From contig CAMJXE010000009.1 in assembly GCA_946409645.1 (NCBI GenBank), positions 1-62,218 on the forward strand: DNA of 62,218 bases, given 5' to 3'. The notes beneath the pieces were generated by a model. That model did not search any database. It was not told the DNA's origin and saw only the letters and a program-made list of their open reading frames with translations. Of the stretch, positions 26,021 to 35,178 are shown piece by piece. The stretch is from an uncultured Bacteroidales bacterium. GTDB taxonomy: Bacteria > Bacteroidota > Bacteroidia > Bacteroidales > WCHB1-69. The first letter of the stretch is position 1. Each line of letters begins with the position of its first letter. The position numbers and the translations under genes were made by a program.

Positions 26021-27181
26021 TTATGAACGCTCGAAGTATGACATGGGGTTCTCCTTTTGACTTTCTTCGTTGGAGACTTTTCCGATGTTGAGAAGCATTC
26101 CCATGGCACAACCGGAGACGAAGAGTGAGGCACCGCCGCTACTGATGAAGGGCAACGTCTGTCCTGTGGTAGGTAGTAATTCGCAGTTCACTCCAATATG
26201 AACGAGTGCTTGACAAGTAAACCAAAATCCGATGCCGAATGATAGAAGTCTGCCGAAGGTTCCGGTCGCCTCCTTGGCGATTTTTCGAGCTCGGTAAAAG
26301 ATGATGAGGTAGGAGAGGAGCACAGCCACTCCCACCACGATGCCCGTCTCCTCGAACAGGGATGCGAATGCATAGTCGGTCTCTTTCTCAGGCAGCCGAT
26401 TTTTGATGACCCCTTTGCCAGGGCCGGCGGGGTTGAATCCCGAGCGTGCGATGGCCGCCCGCGCCAAGATCATCTGGTCGCCATAACCATCGGTATTGTC
26501 TTTGGTGATGTAGTATTCCAGTCGATTGATGAAGGTCGCCATACGTCCGAATCCTGCTTTTTTCTCGTCGCTGAGATTCACGGCCACTATCACGGCCACA
26601 ATCAGCACCGCCGAAACCACACCAACCAACCCCGCAATGTCTCTCATTTTGAATCCGCCTACAAAAAAGAGTACTAAACCTGTGATAAAGAGGATGATAG
26701 CCGTTGACATATTCATGGTTGCGATGCCTCCGCAGAACAGACCCAATAAGGCAAAGAGAAAGCGGACATTTGATGTGGTTATCTCACCAGTGTTATGAAG
26801 CAAACGTGCGATATAATTGGAAATATAGAAAATAATCAGGAATCCGATGATATAAAACGTTTGCACATCGCGACCGAAAATGGTGACACCCCGCACCGCC
26901 TGCGATAGCATGGTCAGTATCAGCAACACGACGGCAAGGGCAAGAAAAAAGGGCGCAAATACTCCGAGTTTTCGGTAGTCAACATGATAAACGACGAACA
27001 TGCCCGCATAGCCGAATAACAGGTGTTTCAAATGGTTAAACACCACATCTCCTCTCATGCTATATACCATAACGATGGAGATAGCGGTCAGAAATACCAC
27101 CAAAATCAGGATGATTTTGTCGGCCTTCAGGTGTATCCGTTGCAGAAACGGTACCTTTGCTGTCGCAATGTCTGTATCCAT
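26021..27181 (-). CDS. ftsW: Septal SEDS peptidoglycan polymerase FtsW
   Basis: A 386-residue SEDS-family membrane protein with about ten hydrophobic segments. The conserved loop-and-helix region near the C-terminus is visible as LVHIGVNCELLPTTGQTLPF followed by ISSGGASLFVSGCAMG. FtsW polymerises lipid II into glycan strands at the division site with its cognate class B PBP, here the product of 30710-32977 in the same cluster. It follows the MurD-like stub by 12 bp, so it is co-transcribed. Position in the cluster favours FtsW over RodA. Confidence 0.92.
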   Translation of the reverse strand: MDTDIATAKVPFLQRIHLKADKIILILVVFLTAISIVMVYSMRGDVVFNHLKHLLFGYAGMFVVYHVDYRKLGVFAPFFLALAVVLLILTMLSQAVRGVTIFGRDVQTFYIIGFLIIFYISNYIARLLHNTGEITTSNVRFLFALLGLFCGGIATMNMSTAIILFITGLVLFFVGGFKMRDIAGLVGVVSAVLIVAVIVAVNLSDEKKAGFGRMATFINRLEYYITKDNTDGYGDQMILARAAIARSGFNPAGPGKGVIKNRLPEKETDYAFASLFEETGIVVGVAVLLSYLIIFYRARKIAKEATGTFGRLLSFGIGFWFTCQALVHIGVNCELLPTTGQTLPFISSGGASLFVSGCAMGMLLNIGKVSNEESQKENPMSYFERS

Positions 27182-27193
27182 GACGCTTCTGCT

Positions 27194-27751
27194 TTAAAGT
27201 TGAGCGACGGATGCTTTGAAACGGTCGCCGCGCTCACGGTAAGTCGCCTGGCTGTTGCCGTGGATTCCGGGTGCATACAGTACGGTATATCCCTTCTGGC
27301 ATGAGTAGAAGGCATGGTTTACCGCATCTTCCATGCTCATCGTCATCATCACTGGAATCCCCAACTCGGCGATTTTTTGATAGACATCGATATTGTAAAC
27401 CCCTTGTAACACAACTTCTTTGACTTTCTTCCCTACCTCTTTGAGGATATCGTCACTTAAGATTTCCGGAGAGTCAATGTTGGTAATCCAAACGGTCGGT
27501 TTGGTCATGGATTGTAATGAATACCAGACGGCGTTGGCATTGGTGGAACGTGCGTCGTCAATGAAATCGACACCGGCGAAGCTCTTTACGTGCTCCAGTT
27601 TGTGCGCGCTGCCTTCAAAATCGGAAAGCGATTCGGCAATGTTCTTCTGACGTAATCTGATGAGTTGCTCCGACAGCGTTCCCACGCGCGGATTCGAAGT
27701 CTCTTTTGCTTGCTCAAACAGGCGGAAACTATTGGTCTTTTTTGTAGGCAT
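27194..27751 (-). CDS. Stand-alone MurD C-terminal domain (no ATPase or UDP-binding domain)
   Basis: A 185-residue protein in the murD position between mraY and ftsW. After a 45-residue Lys/Arg-rich leader it matches only the MurD C-terminal ligand-binding domain (HKLEHVKSFAGVDFIDDARS, TNANAVWYSLQSM, then DAVNHAFYSCQKG). A normal MurD is about 450 residues and carries an N-terminal UDP-MurNAc-Ala Rossmann domain and a central GTNGKT ATPase; neither is encoded in the 126 bp upstream. Residues usually conserved in the domain are changed: DSKATN reads DARSTN, and the ATP-proximal SPACASFD stretch reads APGIHGNSQA. It is probably not a ligase. It may be a structural or regulatory paralogue, or a remnant with the real murD elsewhere. 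The frame is clean, so it appears to be maintained. Confidence 0.8.
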   Translation of the reverse strand: MPTKKTNSFRLFEQAKETSNPRVGTLSEQLIRLRQKNIAESLSDFEGSAHKLEHVKSFAGVDFIDDARSTNANAVWYSLQSMTKPTVWITNIDSPEILSDDILKEVGKKVKEVVLQGVYNIDVYQKIAELGIPVMMTMSMEDAVNHAFYSCQKGYTVLYAPGIHGNSQATYRERGDRFKASVAQL

Positions 27752-27754
27752 AAT

Positions 27755-27831
27755 GGTTTAAGGTTTAAGGTTTGTGGTTTAAGGTTTATGGTTTAAGGTT
27801 TATGGTTTAAGGTTTGTGGTTTAAGGTTTAT
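27755..27831. repeat. Eleven tandem 7-bp repeats upstream of the MurD-like stub
   Basis: GGTTTAA, GGTTTAT and GGTTTGT alternate in eleven head-to-tail units, starting 3 bp upstream of the ATG at 27751. They fill the leader where a ribosome-binding site would be. Copy-number slippage is likely. Confidence 0.9.
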
Positions 27832-27876
27832 GTGTTTACACGTTAATGAGTTTTAGAGGTTACGTGATTTGCGAGG

Positions 27877-29139
27877 TTAGCGTATTTTGAGGGTGACGAG
27901 GGTCAGCACGGCGAGCAGCATGCTTACAACGATGAACCGCTGTACAATCTTCGATTCGTGCAACCCTTTTTTCTGGAAGTGGTGATGAAGCGGTGCCATC
28001 AGAAAGATGCGGCGACCTTCGCCATACTTTTTCTTGGTATATTTGAAGTAAGATACCTGCATGATAACAGACACTGACTGAGCCAAATATATGCCGCAGA
28101 GAATTGGGATGAGGAGCTCTTTACGGATGATGATACATGAAACAGCTACGATGCCGCCGAGAGTCAGACTACCGGTGTCGCCCATGAACACCTGCGCTGG
28201 ATAACAGTTCCACCAGTAGAAACCGATACAGGCGCCGATGACGGCGGATATGAATATCACTAACTCGCCGATATTAGGTATGTACATAATATTCAGATAG
28301 GAAGCGAAGATGACGTTGCCCGATACGTAAGCTAATAGGGCAATGCCGACCGCTATTGATGCGGTGGTGCCGGTCGCTAATCCGTCCAATCCGTCGGTGA
28401 GGTTTGCGCCGTTGGAAACAGCCGCAATGATGAAGACGATGATAGGAATGAAGAATAGGAACGACCATTTACCCGTCTTGTCGCCTAACCAACGAGTCAG
28501 TGCGGCATAATCCATCTCGTGATTCTTGAAAAACGGAATGGTGGTTTTCGATGAATGATGCGGTTGGTCGAACAATCTCGGAGTATGTGCATTTTCTTGA
28601 TTTTCAACTTTTAACAGCTCAGTAGCATTCACTTGTGTTACTCCTTGATGATGGACGCTCTTTTCGCAAATCATGGCATCGGGGTGGAAGTACATGACGC
28701 AACCCACTACTAAGCCGAGCAGGATTTGTCCGATCAGTTTCTTACGAGGTGAAAGTCCCTCTTTGTTCTTTTTGAAAACTTTGATATAGTCATCAGCAAA
28801 GCCCAAGAATCCCAGCCAAACAGTGGTGAAAATCATCAACAGAATATAGATGTTGGAGAGTTGACAAACCAGTAACACGGGAATAAGGATGGAGGCAATG
28901 ATAATCAGTCCTCCCATCGTCGGTGTACCAGCTTTTTCATTCTGTCCTGCCAGTCCTAAATCGCGAACAGTTTCTCCTATCTGTTTCTTTTTTAGATAAT
29001 TAATAAAAAACTTACCACAAACGACGGAGATGAACAGTGCTAAAATGAACGCGGTAGCAGAACGGAACGAAATATATTGGAAGATACCCGTGCCAGGGTA
29101 CTTTTGCAGATGCAGCCAAGCGAAGAGATAGTATAGCAT
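27877..29139 (-). CDS. mraY: Phospho-MurNAc-pentapeptide transferase MraY
   Basis: A 420-residue integral membrane enzyme with about ten helices that transfers phospho-MurNAc-pentapeptide to undecaprenyl phosphate, making lipid I. Family motifs are present: GTPTMGG near residue 74, the Asp pair in [22 protein letters not shown] and [12 protein letters not shown], with [12 protein letters not shown] near the C-terminus. A roughly 60-residue insertion (about 155-220, His/Gln-rich) after the fourth helix is usual in Bacteroidota MraY. It follows murE by 11 bp. Confidence 0.96.
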   Translation of the reverse strand: MLYYLFAWLHLQKYPGTGIFQYISFRSATAFILALFISVVCGKFFINYLKKKQIGETVRDLGLAGQNEKAGTPTMGGLIIIASILIPVLLVCQLSNIYILLMIFTTVWLGFLGFADDYIKVFKKNKEGLSPRKKLIGQILLGLVVGCVMYFHPDAMICEKSVHHQGVTQVNATELLKVENQENAHTPRLFDQPHHSSKTTIPFFKNHEMDYAALTRWLGDKTGKWSFLFFIPIIVFIIAAVSNGANLTDGLDGLATGTTASIAVGIALLAYVSGNVIFASYLNIMYIPNIGELVIFISAVIGACIGFYWWNCYPAQVFMGDTGSLTLGGIVAVSCIIIRKELLIPILCGIYLAQSVSVIMQVSYFKYTKKKYGEGRRIFLMAPLHHHFQKKGLHESKIVQRFIVVSMLLAVLTLVTLKIR

Positions 29140-29150
29140 AACTTGTAGAT

Positions 29151-30620
29151 TTATTGAATATTAAAACATTTTTTTATTTCTTCCGTATCATCAAAATGAT
29201 GGCGAACGTGGTTGATTTCCTGATAAGTTTCGTGCCCTTTCCCCGCCACTAACAACACTCCTTGGCTTTGCAACATCATACAGGCGGTTTTGATAGCTTC
29301 GTGGCGGTTTTCTATCACTAACACCTGTCGTGATTTGCTGGTAGGTATTCCTTGAATCATGTCGTTCAAGATAGATTGCGGGTCTTCGGTGCGCGGATTG
29401 TCGGAAGTGAGCAAAACTTTGGAGCTGTATTTGCATGCAATAGCTGCCATTTCAGGACGTTTCAACGCGTCGCGATCTCCTCCGCAACCCACTACGGTGA
29501 TCACTTCGGCATCTTTGCCCACGATGTCGCGGATGGTTTTGAGCACATTCTCGAGGGCATCGGGCGTGTGCGCGTAATCAACAATGGCAGTGCCACCCTC
29601 TTTGTTGTGCAACATTTGGAAACGGCCGGCGGCACTGTCGAGCATACTCATGTTTCTCAACACCTCGTCTTCGTCCATCCCTAAAAGAACGGCAGCGCCA
29701 TAAATAGCTAACAAATTGTAAGCGTTGAATTTACCGCATAATTTGAAGAATACCTCACGATTGTTGATGCGCAGATGCAATCCTGAGAATGCATTCTCCA
29801 TCACGATGCCCTTGAAATCGGCGGCAGTGCGCAAACTGTATGTGTGGATGGCGGCCTTGGTGTTCTGCACCATCACGCGACCGTTCTTGTCGTCCACGTT
29901 AGTCAATGCAAAAGCGGTCTTGGGCAGCTTGTCGAAAAAGGATTTTTTCGCAGCAATGTAGTTGGCGAAGGTCTTATGGAAGTCCAGATGGTCGTGGGTG
30001 ATATTGCTGAAGAGTGCACCCGCAAAGCGCAATCCCGTCACGCGGTGCTGACAGAGAGCGTGAGAGCTTACCTCCATGAAACAGTATTCACATCCTCTTT
30101 CTACCATTTGCGCCAGCAGACGGTTGAGTTCCACAGCGTCGGGCGTGGTGTGTGAGGTTGGAATCTCATCATTGTCTATCTTGTTGACTATTGTGGAGAT
30201 AAGTCCTGTGTGATAACCTAGGGACATAAACAGTCGATGTAGTAGCGTTACAGTCGTGGTCTTGCCGTTTGTTCCCGTTATACCCGTCAGCTTCAGTTTG
30301 CGGCTCGGGTGGCCAAAGAAGGCGTCGGCAAGCATCCCTAAAGCAACAGAACTGTCAGATACTTTGATGTAGCAGACCTTTTCCTCGATTTGTTCGGGCA
30401 GCACTTCACAAACGATGACACGGCATCCCTGCGTAATGGCATTCGGGATGTATTTATGCCCGTCGGTCTGCGTGCCACGTTGTGCCACATAGAGTTGCGA
30501 AGAACCCTCAGACTGTGTGGTCACGGCACGCGAGTCGAATAGAATCTCCGTGATATCTATTTCAGGGGATCCCGTCACCTCGCATGTTCGCAACGCTTTA
30601 AGGAGTATATCCAGTTTCAT
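29151..30620 (-). CDS. murE: UDP-MurNAc-tripeptide synthetase MurE
   Basis: A 489-residue cytoplasmic Mur ligase that adds the third residue of the stem peptide. The N-terminal domain ends before the ATPase loop [17 protein letters not shown] (about 115-131). The C-terminal domain has DNPRTEDP, the motif that selects meso-diaminopimelate over lysine. Length and domain order are normal. It lies 89 bp after the PBP gene; the gap holds a short imperfect repeat of GGGTTATTG. Confidence 0.96.
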   Translation of the reverse strand: MKLDILLKALRTCEVTGSPEIDITEILFDSRAVTTQSEGSSQLYVAQRGTQTDGHKYIPNAITQGCRVIVCEVLPEQIEEKVCYIKVSDSSVALGMLADAFFGHPSRKLKLTGITGTNGKTTTVTLLHRLFMSLGYHTGLISTIVNKIDNDEIPTSHTTPDAVELNRLLAQMVERGCEYCFMEVSSHALCQHRVTGLRFAGALFSNITHDHLDFHKTFANYIAAKKSFFDKLPKTAFALTNVDDKNGRVMVQNTKAAIHTYSLRTAADFKGIVMENAFSGLHLRINNREVFFKLCGKFNAYNLLAIYGAAVLLGMDEDEVLRNMSMLDSAAGRFQMLHNKEGGTAIVDYAHTPDALENVLKTIRDIVGKDAEVITVVGCGGDRDALKRPEMAAIACKYSSKVLLTSDNPRTEDPQSILNDMIQGIPTSKSRQVLVIENRHEAIKTACMMLQSQGVLLVAGKGHETYQEINHVRHHFDDTEEIKKCFNIQ

Positions 30621-30709
30621 TGTCTTTTTAGGATTAAGGGTTATTGGTTAAGGGTTATTGAGGTTTATGATTCTCGGTTTTGCATTGGCGTGTCGCATAC
30701 GCCCGATTC

Positions 30710-32977
30710 TCAATGGTCGAGGTATAATTTCACTATTCCAGAGGAATTGTCGAGGACTTGTGACTTGACACGTCCTTTGCCGATGATGCGCGGGTTGTAG
30801 CCGGCGCGTATGAGTTCTGTTACAGCATCGGAGGCGAGCATCCCTCGCACGTCTGGCATTTTCTGGAAGGTGTTCAGAGGCAAAGCAACGGCAGTCACAT
30901 GGCGGTTCGTGTCGGTGTTGTCCACACGCATATAAGGGATGCTTCTTTCGTAAGCCACTGTGTCATATCCCAAACCGCTCAGCAGGGTGTTGAAGAACTG
31001 TGTACGGATGGGGGCTGTGCGTCCCAATGGCGTGAATGGGAAGTCGGCGGCACTGCGGGTTGCGCTGTAGTTGGCGCTGTTCATGATACTGCGTGCGATT
31101 TTCGCGAAAGCATCCGCTGCAACATCGCTGTGATAAGGCACGCCATAAATGTAGATGATCATCGTGTATTGCGGCTTATCCATCGGGAAATAACCGCAGA
31201 AAGAGACCGCGTTGATGTCTGTCCGGTATGCTCCCGCCTTCTCATCCCAAATGTCACGTGTGCCAGTCTTACCGGCGAACATGCAGTTCTCGTCACGGAA
31301 CCTGCGAGCCGTACCGTATTTGCCCCACACGACCTGTTCGAGATATTTCCGGGCTCTTATGATAGTTGAGTCGGAAGCAATATGCTCTTTCAGTACTTGC
31401 GGTTCAAAACGTTGTATTGTATCGTAAGTGTTTGTAACATAGCGAACAAACAGCGGTGCCATCATCTTTCCTCCATTAGCGATGGCGTTGTAATAAGTCA
31501 GTGTACGCAAAATCGGAATGGTGAAACCTGCACCGAAGCAGGTTGCATAGTAGGTGTTAAAATCGCGTGTGCCATCTTTAATCTTGGCCGGTAGAATGTC
31601 GCCGAGTTGCGTGTGGATGGTGTCGAACATGCCCATGTTCTTCAGCTGAGTATAGTAACCGTGGAAGTTTTTCATCCCATACGCATGGAAAATCATGGAA
31701 GCGATACCGATATTGGAGGAACGTTGGATGATTTCGTCAGGTGTTCCTAAGGTCTCCCCGTGCACTTTGGAGTCGCTTTTGTGATAGCGTCTTACGCCAC
31801 CCGATTTCGTGGGGAACTCAAAAGTGTGATTGAACATCGGGTACATGGCGGAAGTGTCGTGCGGGGTTTTCTCCAAAAACGCTAACAAAGAAGCGATTTT
31901 GAACGTAGAACCTGGTTCCACCTTGGCGTTGAGAGCGTATTCCATGCTTTCGTTGTAGTATGAACCGTCGGAAGAGGCGCGGCGCAAGTTCGAAATGGCT
32001 TTGATCTCACCAGTCTTGGTCTCCATCACAATGGCACAACCCCATTCGGCATTCAGTTCCGTGAGTTTCCTTGAAAGCTCGTTGTGTACTGCATGTTGAA
32101 TCTCTAACTTGATGGTTGTGTGGATGTTATGTCCGTCTTCTGGATCAAGACGCTCTCTGAGGGGAACTTTGGCGTGATTGAGCTCCAAATATTTCTTACT
32201 ACCCTCCACACCAGCGAGAATGGCGTTCATCGTGTGCTCTAGTCCGTATTGGCGGTCAGGCGTTTCGATGCCGAGGGTTCTTTTCGCCATCTCCCCGTAG
32301 GGATTGATGCGCACATTGGCAGGCACATAGTTGAAATGGGTACGCAGAATTCTTTTACGAATCGAGTCGCCCGATTTCACCCCTTGTACATATTTATATA
32401 AATAAGGTCTGTTTTTGATGAATGCCGTATCCACCCCCATCACCCAAGACTCTTCGTCCCAATCTTTCACGGGAAAAAGGGTGGAATAGCGTTTCTTCTG
32501 GATGTTTTTCGTGAAAAATTGATAGTAATAGTCTGCGGTGTATTTCGGGAATCTGTCTTTGAACTGATGATAGAAGTCTTCGGACAGCTGTTTGAAGATC
32601 TCATCGTACGCTTTCGGATTCTTTTTCAGCGTGTCGGCGTACTCTTTGGCGAAACCTTTGCCGTCGAAGGCGACTTCGAAAACGGTGAAGTTGGCCACGA
32701 GAACCCGGCCGTGGTCGTCGTAGATTTCGCCACGCACCGGTCGAAGCGAGTTCTCACGTACATAGCAATAGGTGTCGTCGCTCACCTTGTCCATCCAATC
32801 AGGGTCAGTGGTATCAACGCATTTGTCGGATGTGCCAGATGCCACAGCACGCTCCACGATGGAAAGGTATAGGATCTTTACAAAGCAGGCGATACCCAAC
32901 AGCATCATCAGCAGATAGACGACCGTCATGCGGCGAAGGGTCGAAGGGGAAGCCTCTTGTTTGTTACTTGTTCTCAT
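30710..32977 (-). CDS. ftsI: Class B penicillin-binding protein FtsI (PBP3) with PASTA domain
   Basis: A 755-residue septal transpeptidase. One N-terminal membrane helix (about 17-40), a pedestal domain, then the transpeptidase domain with SxxK as STFK (VEPGSTFKIASLLAFLE), SxN as SSN (QRSSNIGIAS) and KTG as KTGT (FAGKTGTRDIW). A single PASTA domain (about 705-755, MPDVRGMLASDAV) ends the protein; this is common in Bacteroidota FtsI. It partners FtsW for septal peptidoglycan synthesis. It overlaps the ftsL-like gene by 14 bp. Confidence 0.95.
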   Translation of the reverse strand: MRTSNKQEASPSTLRRMTVVYLLMMLLGIACFVKILYLSIVERAVASGTSDKCVDTTDPDWMDKVSDDTYCYVRENSLRPVRGEIYDDHGRVLVANFTVFEVAFDGKGFAKEYADTLKKNPKAYDEIFKQLSEDFYHQFKDRFPKYTADYYYQFFTKNIQKKRYSTLFPVKDWDEESWVMGVDTAFIKNRPYLYKYVQGVKSGDSIRKRILRTHFNYVPANVRINPYGEMAKRTLGIETPDRQYGLEHTMNAILAGVEGSKKYLELNHAKVPLRERLDPEDGHNIHTTIKLEIQHAVHNELSRKLTELNAEWGCAIVMETKTGEIKAISNLRRASSDGSYYNESMEYALNAKVEPGSTFKIASLLAFLEKTPHDTSAMYPMFNHTFEFPTKSGGVRRYHKSDSKVHGETLGTPDEIIQRSSNIGIASMIFHAYGMKNFHGYYTQLKNMGMFDTIHTQLGDILPAKIKDGTRDFNTYYATCFGAGFTIPILRTLTYYNAIANGGKMMAPLFVRYVTNTYDTIQRFEPQVLKEHIASDSTIIRARKYLEQVVWGKYGTARRFRDENCMFAGKTGTRDIWDEKAGAYRTDINAVSFCGYFPMDKPQYTMIIYIYGVPYHSDVAADAFAKIARSIMNSANYSATRSAADFPFTPLGRTAPIRTQFFNTLLSGLGYDTVAYERSIPYMRVDNTDTNRHVTAVALPLNTFQKMPDVRGMLASDAVTELIRAGYNPRIIGKGRVKSQVLDNSSGIVKLYLDH

Positions 32978-33380
32978 GTTTTCGCTCCTTTCTGTTGAAC
33001 CATCGACGCTTTTGCACCGGTTTTGGGCTCTCTTTTACTGTGAAACTCTGTTTTTCATCCGTTATGAAACCTTTTCCCTGCATTTTCTGGATAAGGATTT
33101 TGTTCTTTTCGTAGGGAATGAACTGATTGTTCGCTTTCAGTTTACTGATTTCCTCTTTGTATATGTTCTCTAATTGTATGATCTCTTTCTCCTTGGCCCG
33201 AATCCGTTGTTCGCTGATTACCAGTGAAGTGACGAGTATGAGCACAAAGAAGAAATAGAAATACCACGGACGCATCTTCTTGTTCACCAATATCTCTCCG
33301 CCGAAGATGTTGGAGAAGAAGTTGCCGAATTTGGTCTTCTCGGACTTGTTACGATTGTTGTTTTTAGATGTTGTTTCCAT
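32964..33380 (-). CDS. FtsL-like divisome protein
   Basis: A 138-residue bitopic protein: a Lys/Asn-rich cytoplasmic N-terminus, one membrane helix (about 38-56, WYFYFFFVLILVTSLVIS) and a periplasmic heptad-like segment (IRAKEKEIIQLENIYKEEIS). The size, topology and place between rsmH and ftsI match FtsL, which with FtsB and FtsQ activates FtsWI. Sequence identity among FtsL proteins is low, so the call rests on architecture and synteny. It overlaps both neighbours. Confidence 0.8.
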   Translation of the reverse strand: METTSKNNNRNKSEKTKFGNFFSNIFGGEILVNKKMRPWYFYFFFVLILVTSLVISEQRIRAKEKEIIQLENIYKEEISKLKANNQFIPYEKNKILIQKMQGKGFITDEKQSFTVKESPKPVQKRRWFNRKERKHENK

Positions 33381-34287
33381 GATCGACGGGGATTATTTTT
33401 TCGGCGACGCGCATTTTAGCGCTGCGTGCGCGGGGGTTAACGTTGATTTCTTCATCTTCGGGTTGTAATGCCTTGCGGGTGATTAGCTTGAAAGGAGTCA
33501 GCGGGTTGCCGTAAAAGTCCTTTTCAACTTCACCGCTCAGATTGCCTGAACGCATGAAATTCTTCACCATACGGTCTTCCAATGAATGGTATGAAATGAT
33601 GACCAATCGACCTCCAACTTTCAGTGCATCAATAGTTTGAGTTAGAAATTCTTCCAAAACAACCATCTCTTGGTTGACCTCAATGCGGATAGCTTGGAAA
33701 ATTTTGGAAAGCGATTTGTTCTCTTTGCCGCGAATCAACGAAGGCCGTAGCGCATCCACTAACTGTTGGGTGGTGAGGATGGGGTGCTCTTCGCGGGCTT
33801 TGACGATGCGACGGGCGAGGGTGCGACCGTCGGATAGCTCGCCGTAACGGTAGAAGATGTCGCTCAAAGCTCTTTCATCGTACTCATTGACAATGTCTTG
33901 CGCGGATTTGCCCGACTGTGCGTTCATGCGCATGTCTAATGCACCGTCCTCGCGGTAAGAAAAGCCGCGATTTGGCGTGTCGAACTGATGCGACGAGACG
34001 CCTAAGTCGGCCAAGATGCCGTCAGCGGGGTAGGCTTGATGATATTTCAGAAAGCGGCTGAGGTTTTTGAAATTTGAGGCTACGAACGTGAAACGCTCGT
34101 TCTCAATGAGCTGCGATTGTGCGTCCGCGTCTTGGTCGAAGGCGATGAGCCGTCCTTGCTCCAACTTCTCCATAATGGTGCGGGAGTGTCCGCCGCCACC
34201 GTAAGTGACATCCACATAAACCCCGTTAGGGTCGCTAACCAAATAATCTACAGAAAGTTGACGGAGTACGGGGTTATGATATTCCAT
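33364..34287 (-). CDS. rsmH: 16S rRNA m4C1402 methyltransferase RsmH
   Basis: A 307-residue SAM-dependent methyltransferase that N4-methylates C1402 of 16S rRNA. Motif I is DVTYGGGGHSRTIMEKL, followed by RLIAFDQDADAQ and the family motif ILADLGVSSHQFD with RGFSYREDGALDMRM. The C-terminal part has RLVIISYHSLEDRMVKNFM. Length is normal. Its start overlaps the mraZ stop by 14 bp and its end overlaps ftsL by 17 bp, so translation is coupled. Confidence 0.96.
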   Translation of the reverse strand: MEYHNPVLRQLSVDYLVSDPNGVYVDVTYGGGGHSRTIMEKLEQGRLIAFDQDADAQSQLIENERFTFVASNFKNLSRFLKYHQAYPADGILADLGVSSHQFDTPNRGFSYREDGALDMRMNAQSGKSAQDIVNEYDERALSDIFYRYGELSDGRTLARRIVKAREEHPILTTQQLVDALRPSLIRGKENKSLSKIFQAIRIEVNQEMVVLEEFLTQTIDALKVGGRLVIISYHSLEDRMVKNFMRSGNLSGEVEKDFYGNPLTPFKLITRKALQPEDEEINVNPRARSAKMRVAEKIIPVDHGNNI

Positions 34288-34756
34288 TAGACCCCTCCTT
34301 TTCTGGCAAATAGTGTCCGAGATGCATCTCCTCGTTCAGTTTCTCCAAATCCTCGGGAGTCATGTCGAACTTCTCGTGATACTTTTTGCTGTTCCACATC
34401 TCGATCTGTCCGTTGTCTAATATCATAACCAGATCTTTTTCGATGGAATACATCTCCATCAGCGGTTTCGGAATCACGATGCGGTCTTGGGCATCGCACT
34501 CCAGCATGGCGGTGTTGCGCAAAAAGGCGTTCCGGTACAGTTTGACGCGGGTCAGGTTACGGTCGAGCGAGTTCATGTAGTCCATCTGTTTGCGGTAGGC
34601 CTTCTCCGACCATAACATGATGTATTCACCGAAACCGTGCGTGACATAGAATTTCTTGCGGTCGTCCTCTGACAACGAACGCAGAAGGGCGGTGGGCAGC
34701 TTCAGCCGTCCGCTCTTCTCTATGGAGACTTCCCAATATCCGTATTCCGTTGCCAT
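34274..34756 (-). CDS. mraZ: Cell-division regulator MraZ
   Basis: A 160-residue protein with two SpoVT/AbrB-like repeats (about 8-55 and 78-125; RLKLPTALLRSL and DRIVIPKPLMEMY are the DNA-contacting turns). MraZ is a ring-forming DNA-binding protein that in Escherichia coli binds TGGGN direct repeats at 10-bp spacing upstream of itself and represses the cluster. It is the first gene of the minus-strand mraZ-rsmH-ftsL-ftsI-murE-mraY-(murD-like)-ftsW operon, with a -7 box at 34798-34805. Confidence 0.95.
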   Translation of the reverse strand: MATEYGYWEVSIEKSGRLKLPTALLRSLSEDDRKKFYVTHGFGEYIMLWSEKAYRKQMDYMNSLDRNLTRVKLYRNAFLRNTAMLECDAQDRIVIPKPLMEMYSIEKDLVMILDNGQIEMWNSKKYHEKFDMTPEDLEKLNEEMHLGHYLPEKEGSNGIS

Positions 34757-34797
34757 AATTCTATTCTATGCCTTTCAATAATATTTTTTTGAGACGA

Positions 34798-34805
34798 CAA
34801 AAATA
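34798..34805 (-). promoter_or_regulatory. -7 box for the mraZ operon
   Basis: TATTTTTG on the minus strand, 42 bp upstream of the mraZ ATG, matches TAnnTTTG. Confidence 0.55.
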
Positions 34806-34891
34806 TAATTTTTCCAAAACCAATTTCCATAAATCTCTTGTTTGTAAATAATTGTTAGTTAATTAGTGATGTAAATGTTTGATAATCAGCA

Positions 34892-34906
34892 TGGAATAGA
34901 ATGGAA
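34892..34906 (+). promoter_or_regulatory. Paired TGGAA repeats, possible MraZ box
   Basis: TGGAA occurs at 34892 and 34902, exactly 10 bp apart. The spacing equals that of the MraZ-binding repeats of E. coli (TGGGN). It lies 136 bp upstream of the mraZ start. Confidence 0.35.
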
Positions 34907-35054
34907 AAAAGTTATGAACACAAATAAACATTAACGATAAAATGTTGATAACTCACAAGTTGCGATTATTTGTTGATAACTAATATAAAATATTGTTATC
35001 CAATATTTTAAGAAGAATAATAGGGTAAGTTGCCATAATGAAATAGTTTATTTT

Positions 35055-35099
35055 TGAAAGTTTTTGGAATAAAATGGAAATATTTGGAAGCTCAGGGAA
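35055..35099 (+). promoter_or_regulatory. TGGAA repeat array at 10-bp spacing, possible MraZ box
   Basis: TGGAA occurs at 35065, 35075 and 35085, with degenerate copies TGAAA at 35055 and GGGAA at 35095, all in register at 10 bp. The array is in the 422-bp divergent gap between mraZ and the peptidase gene, so it could act on either promoter. Apart from these arrays and the two -7 boxes the gap is AT-rich and holds no gene. Confidence 0.4.
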
Positions 35100-35142
35100 A
35101 TTACTATTGCCTGTTGCCTGTTCCCTTTTGCCTAAAAAAAAC

Positions 35143-35150
35143 TATCTTTG
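35143..35150 (+). promoter_or_regulatory. -7 box for the prolyl oligopeptidase gene
   Basis: TATCTTTG lies 28 bp upstream of the ATG at 35179 and matches TAnnTTTG. The TGGAA array ends 43 bp upstream. Confidence 0.55.
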
Positions 35151-35178
35151 CATTTCCTAAATCATTAAAATCATATCA

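Noticed and set aside
27755-27831. Tandem repeats as a CRISPR array
   Set aside because: Units are 7 bp, contiguous and without spacers, and no cas gene is near.
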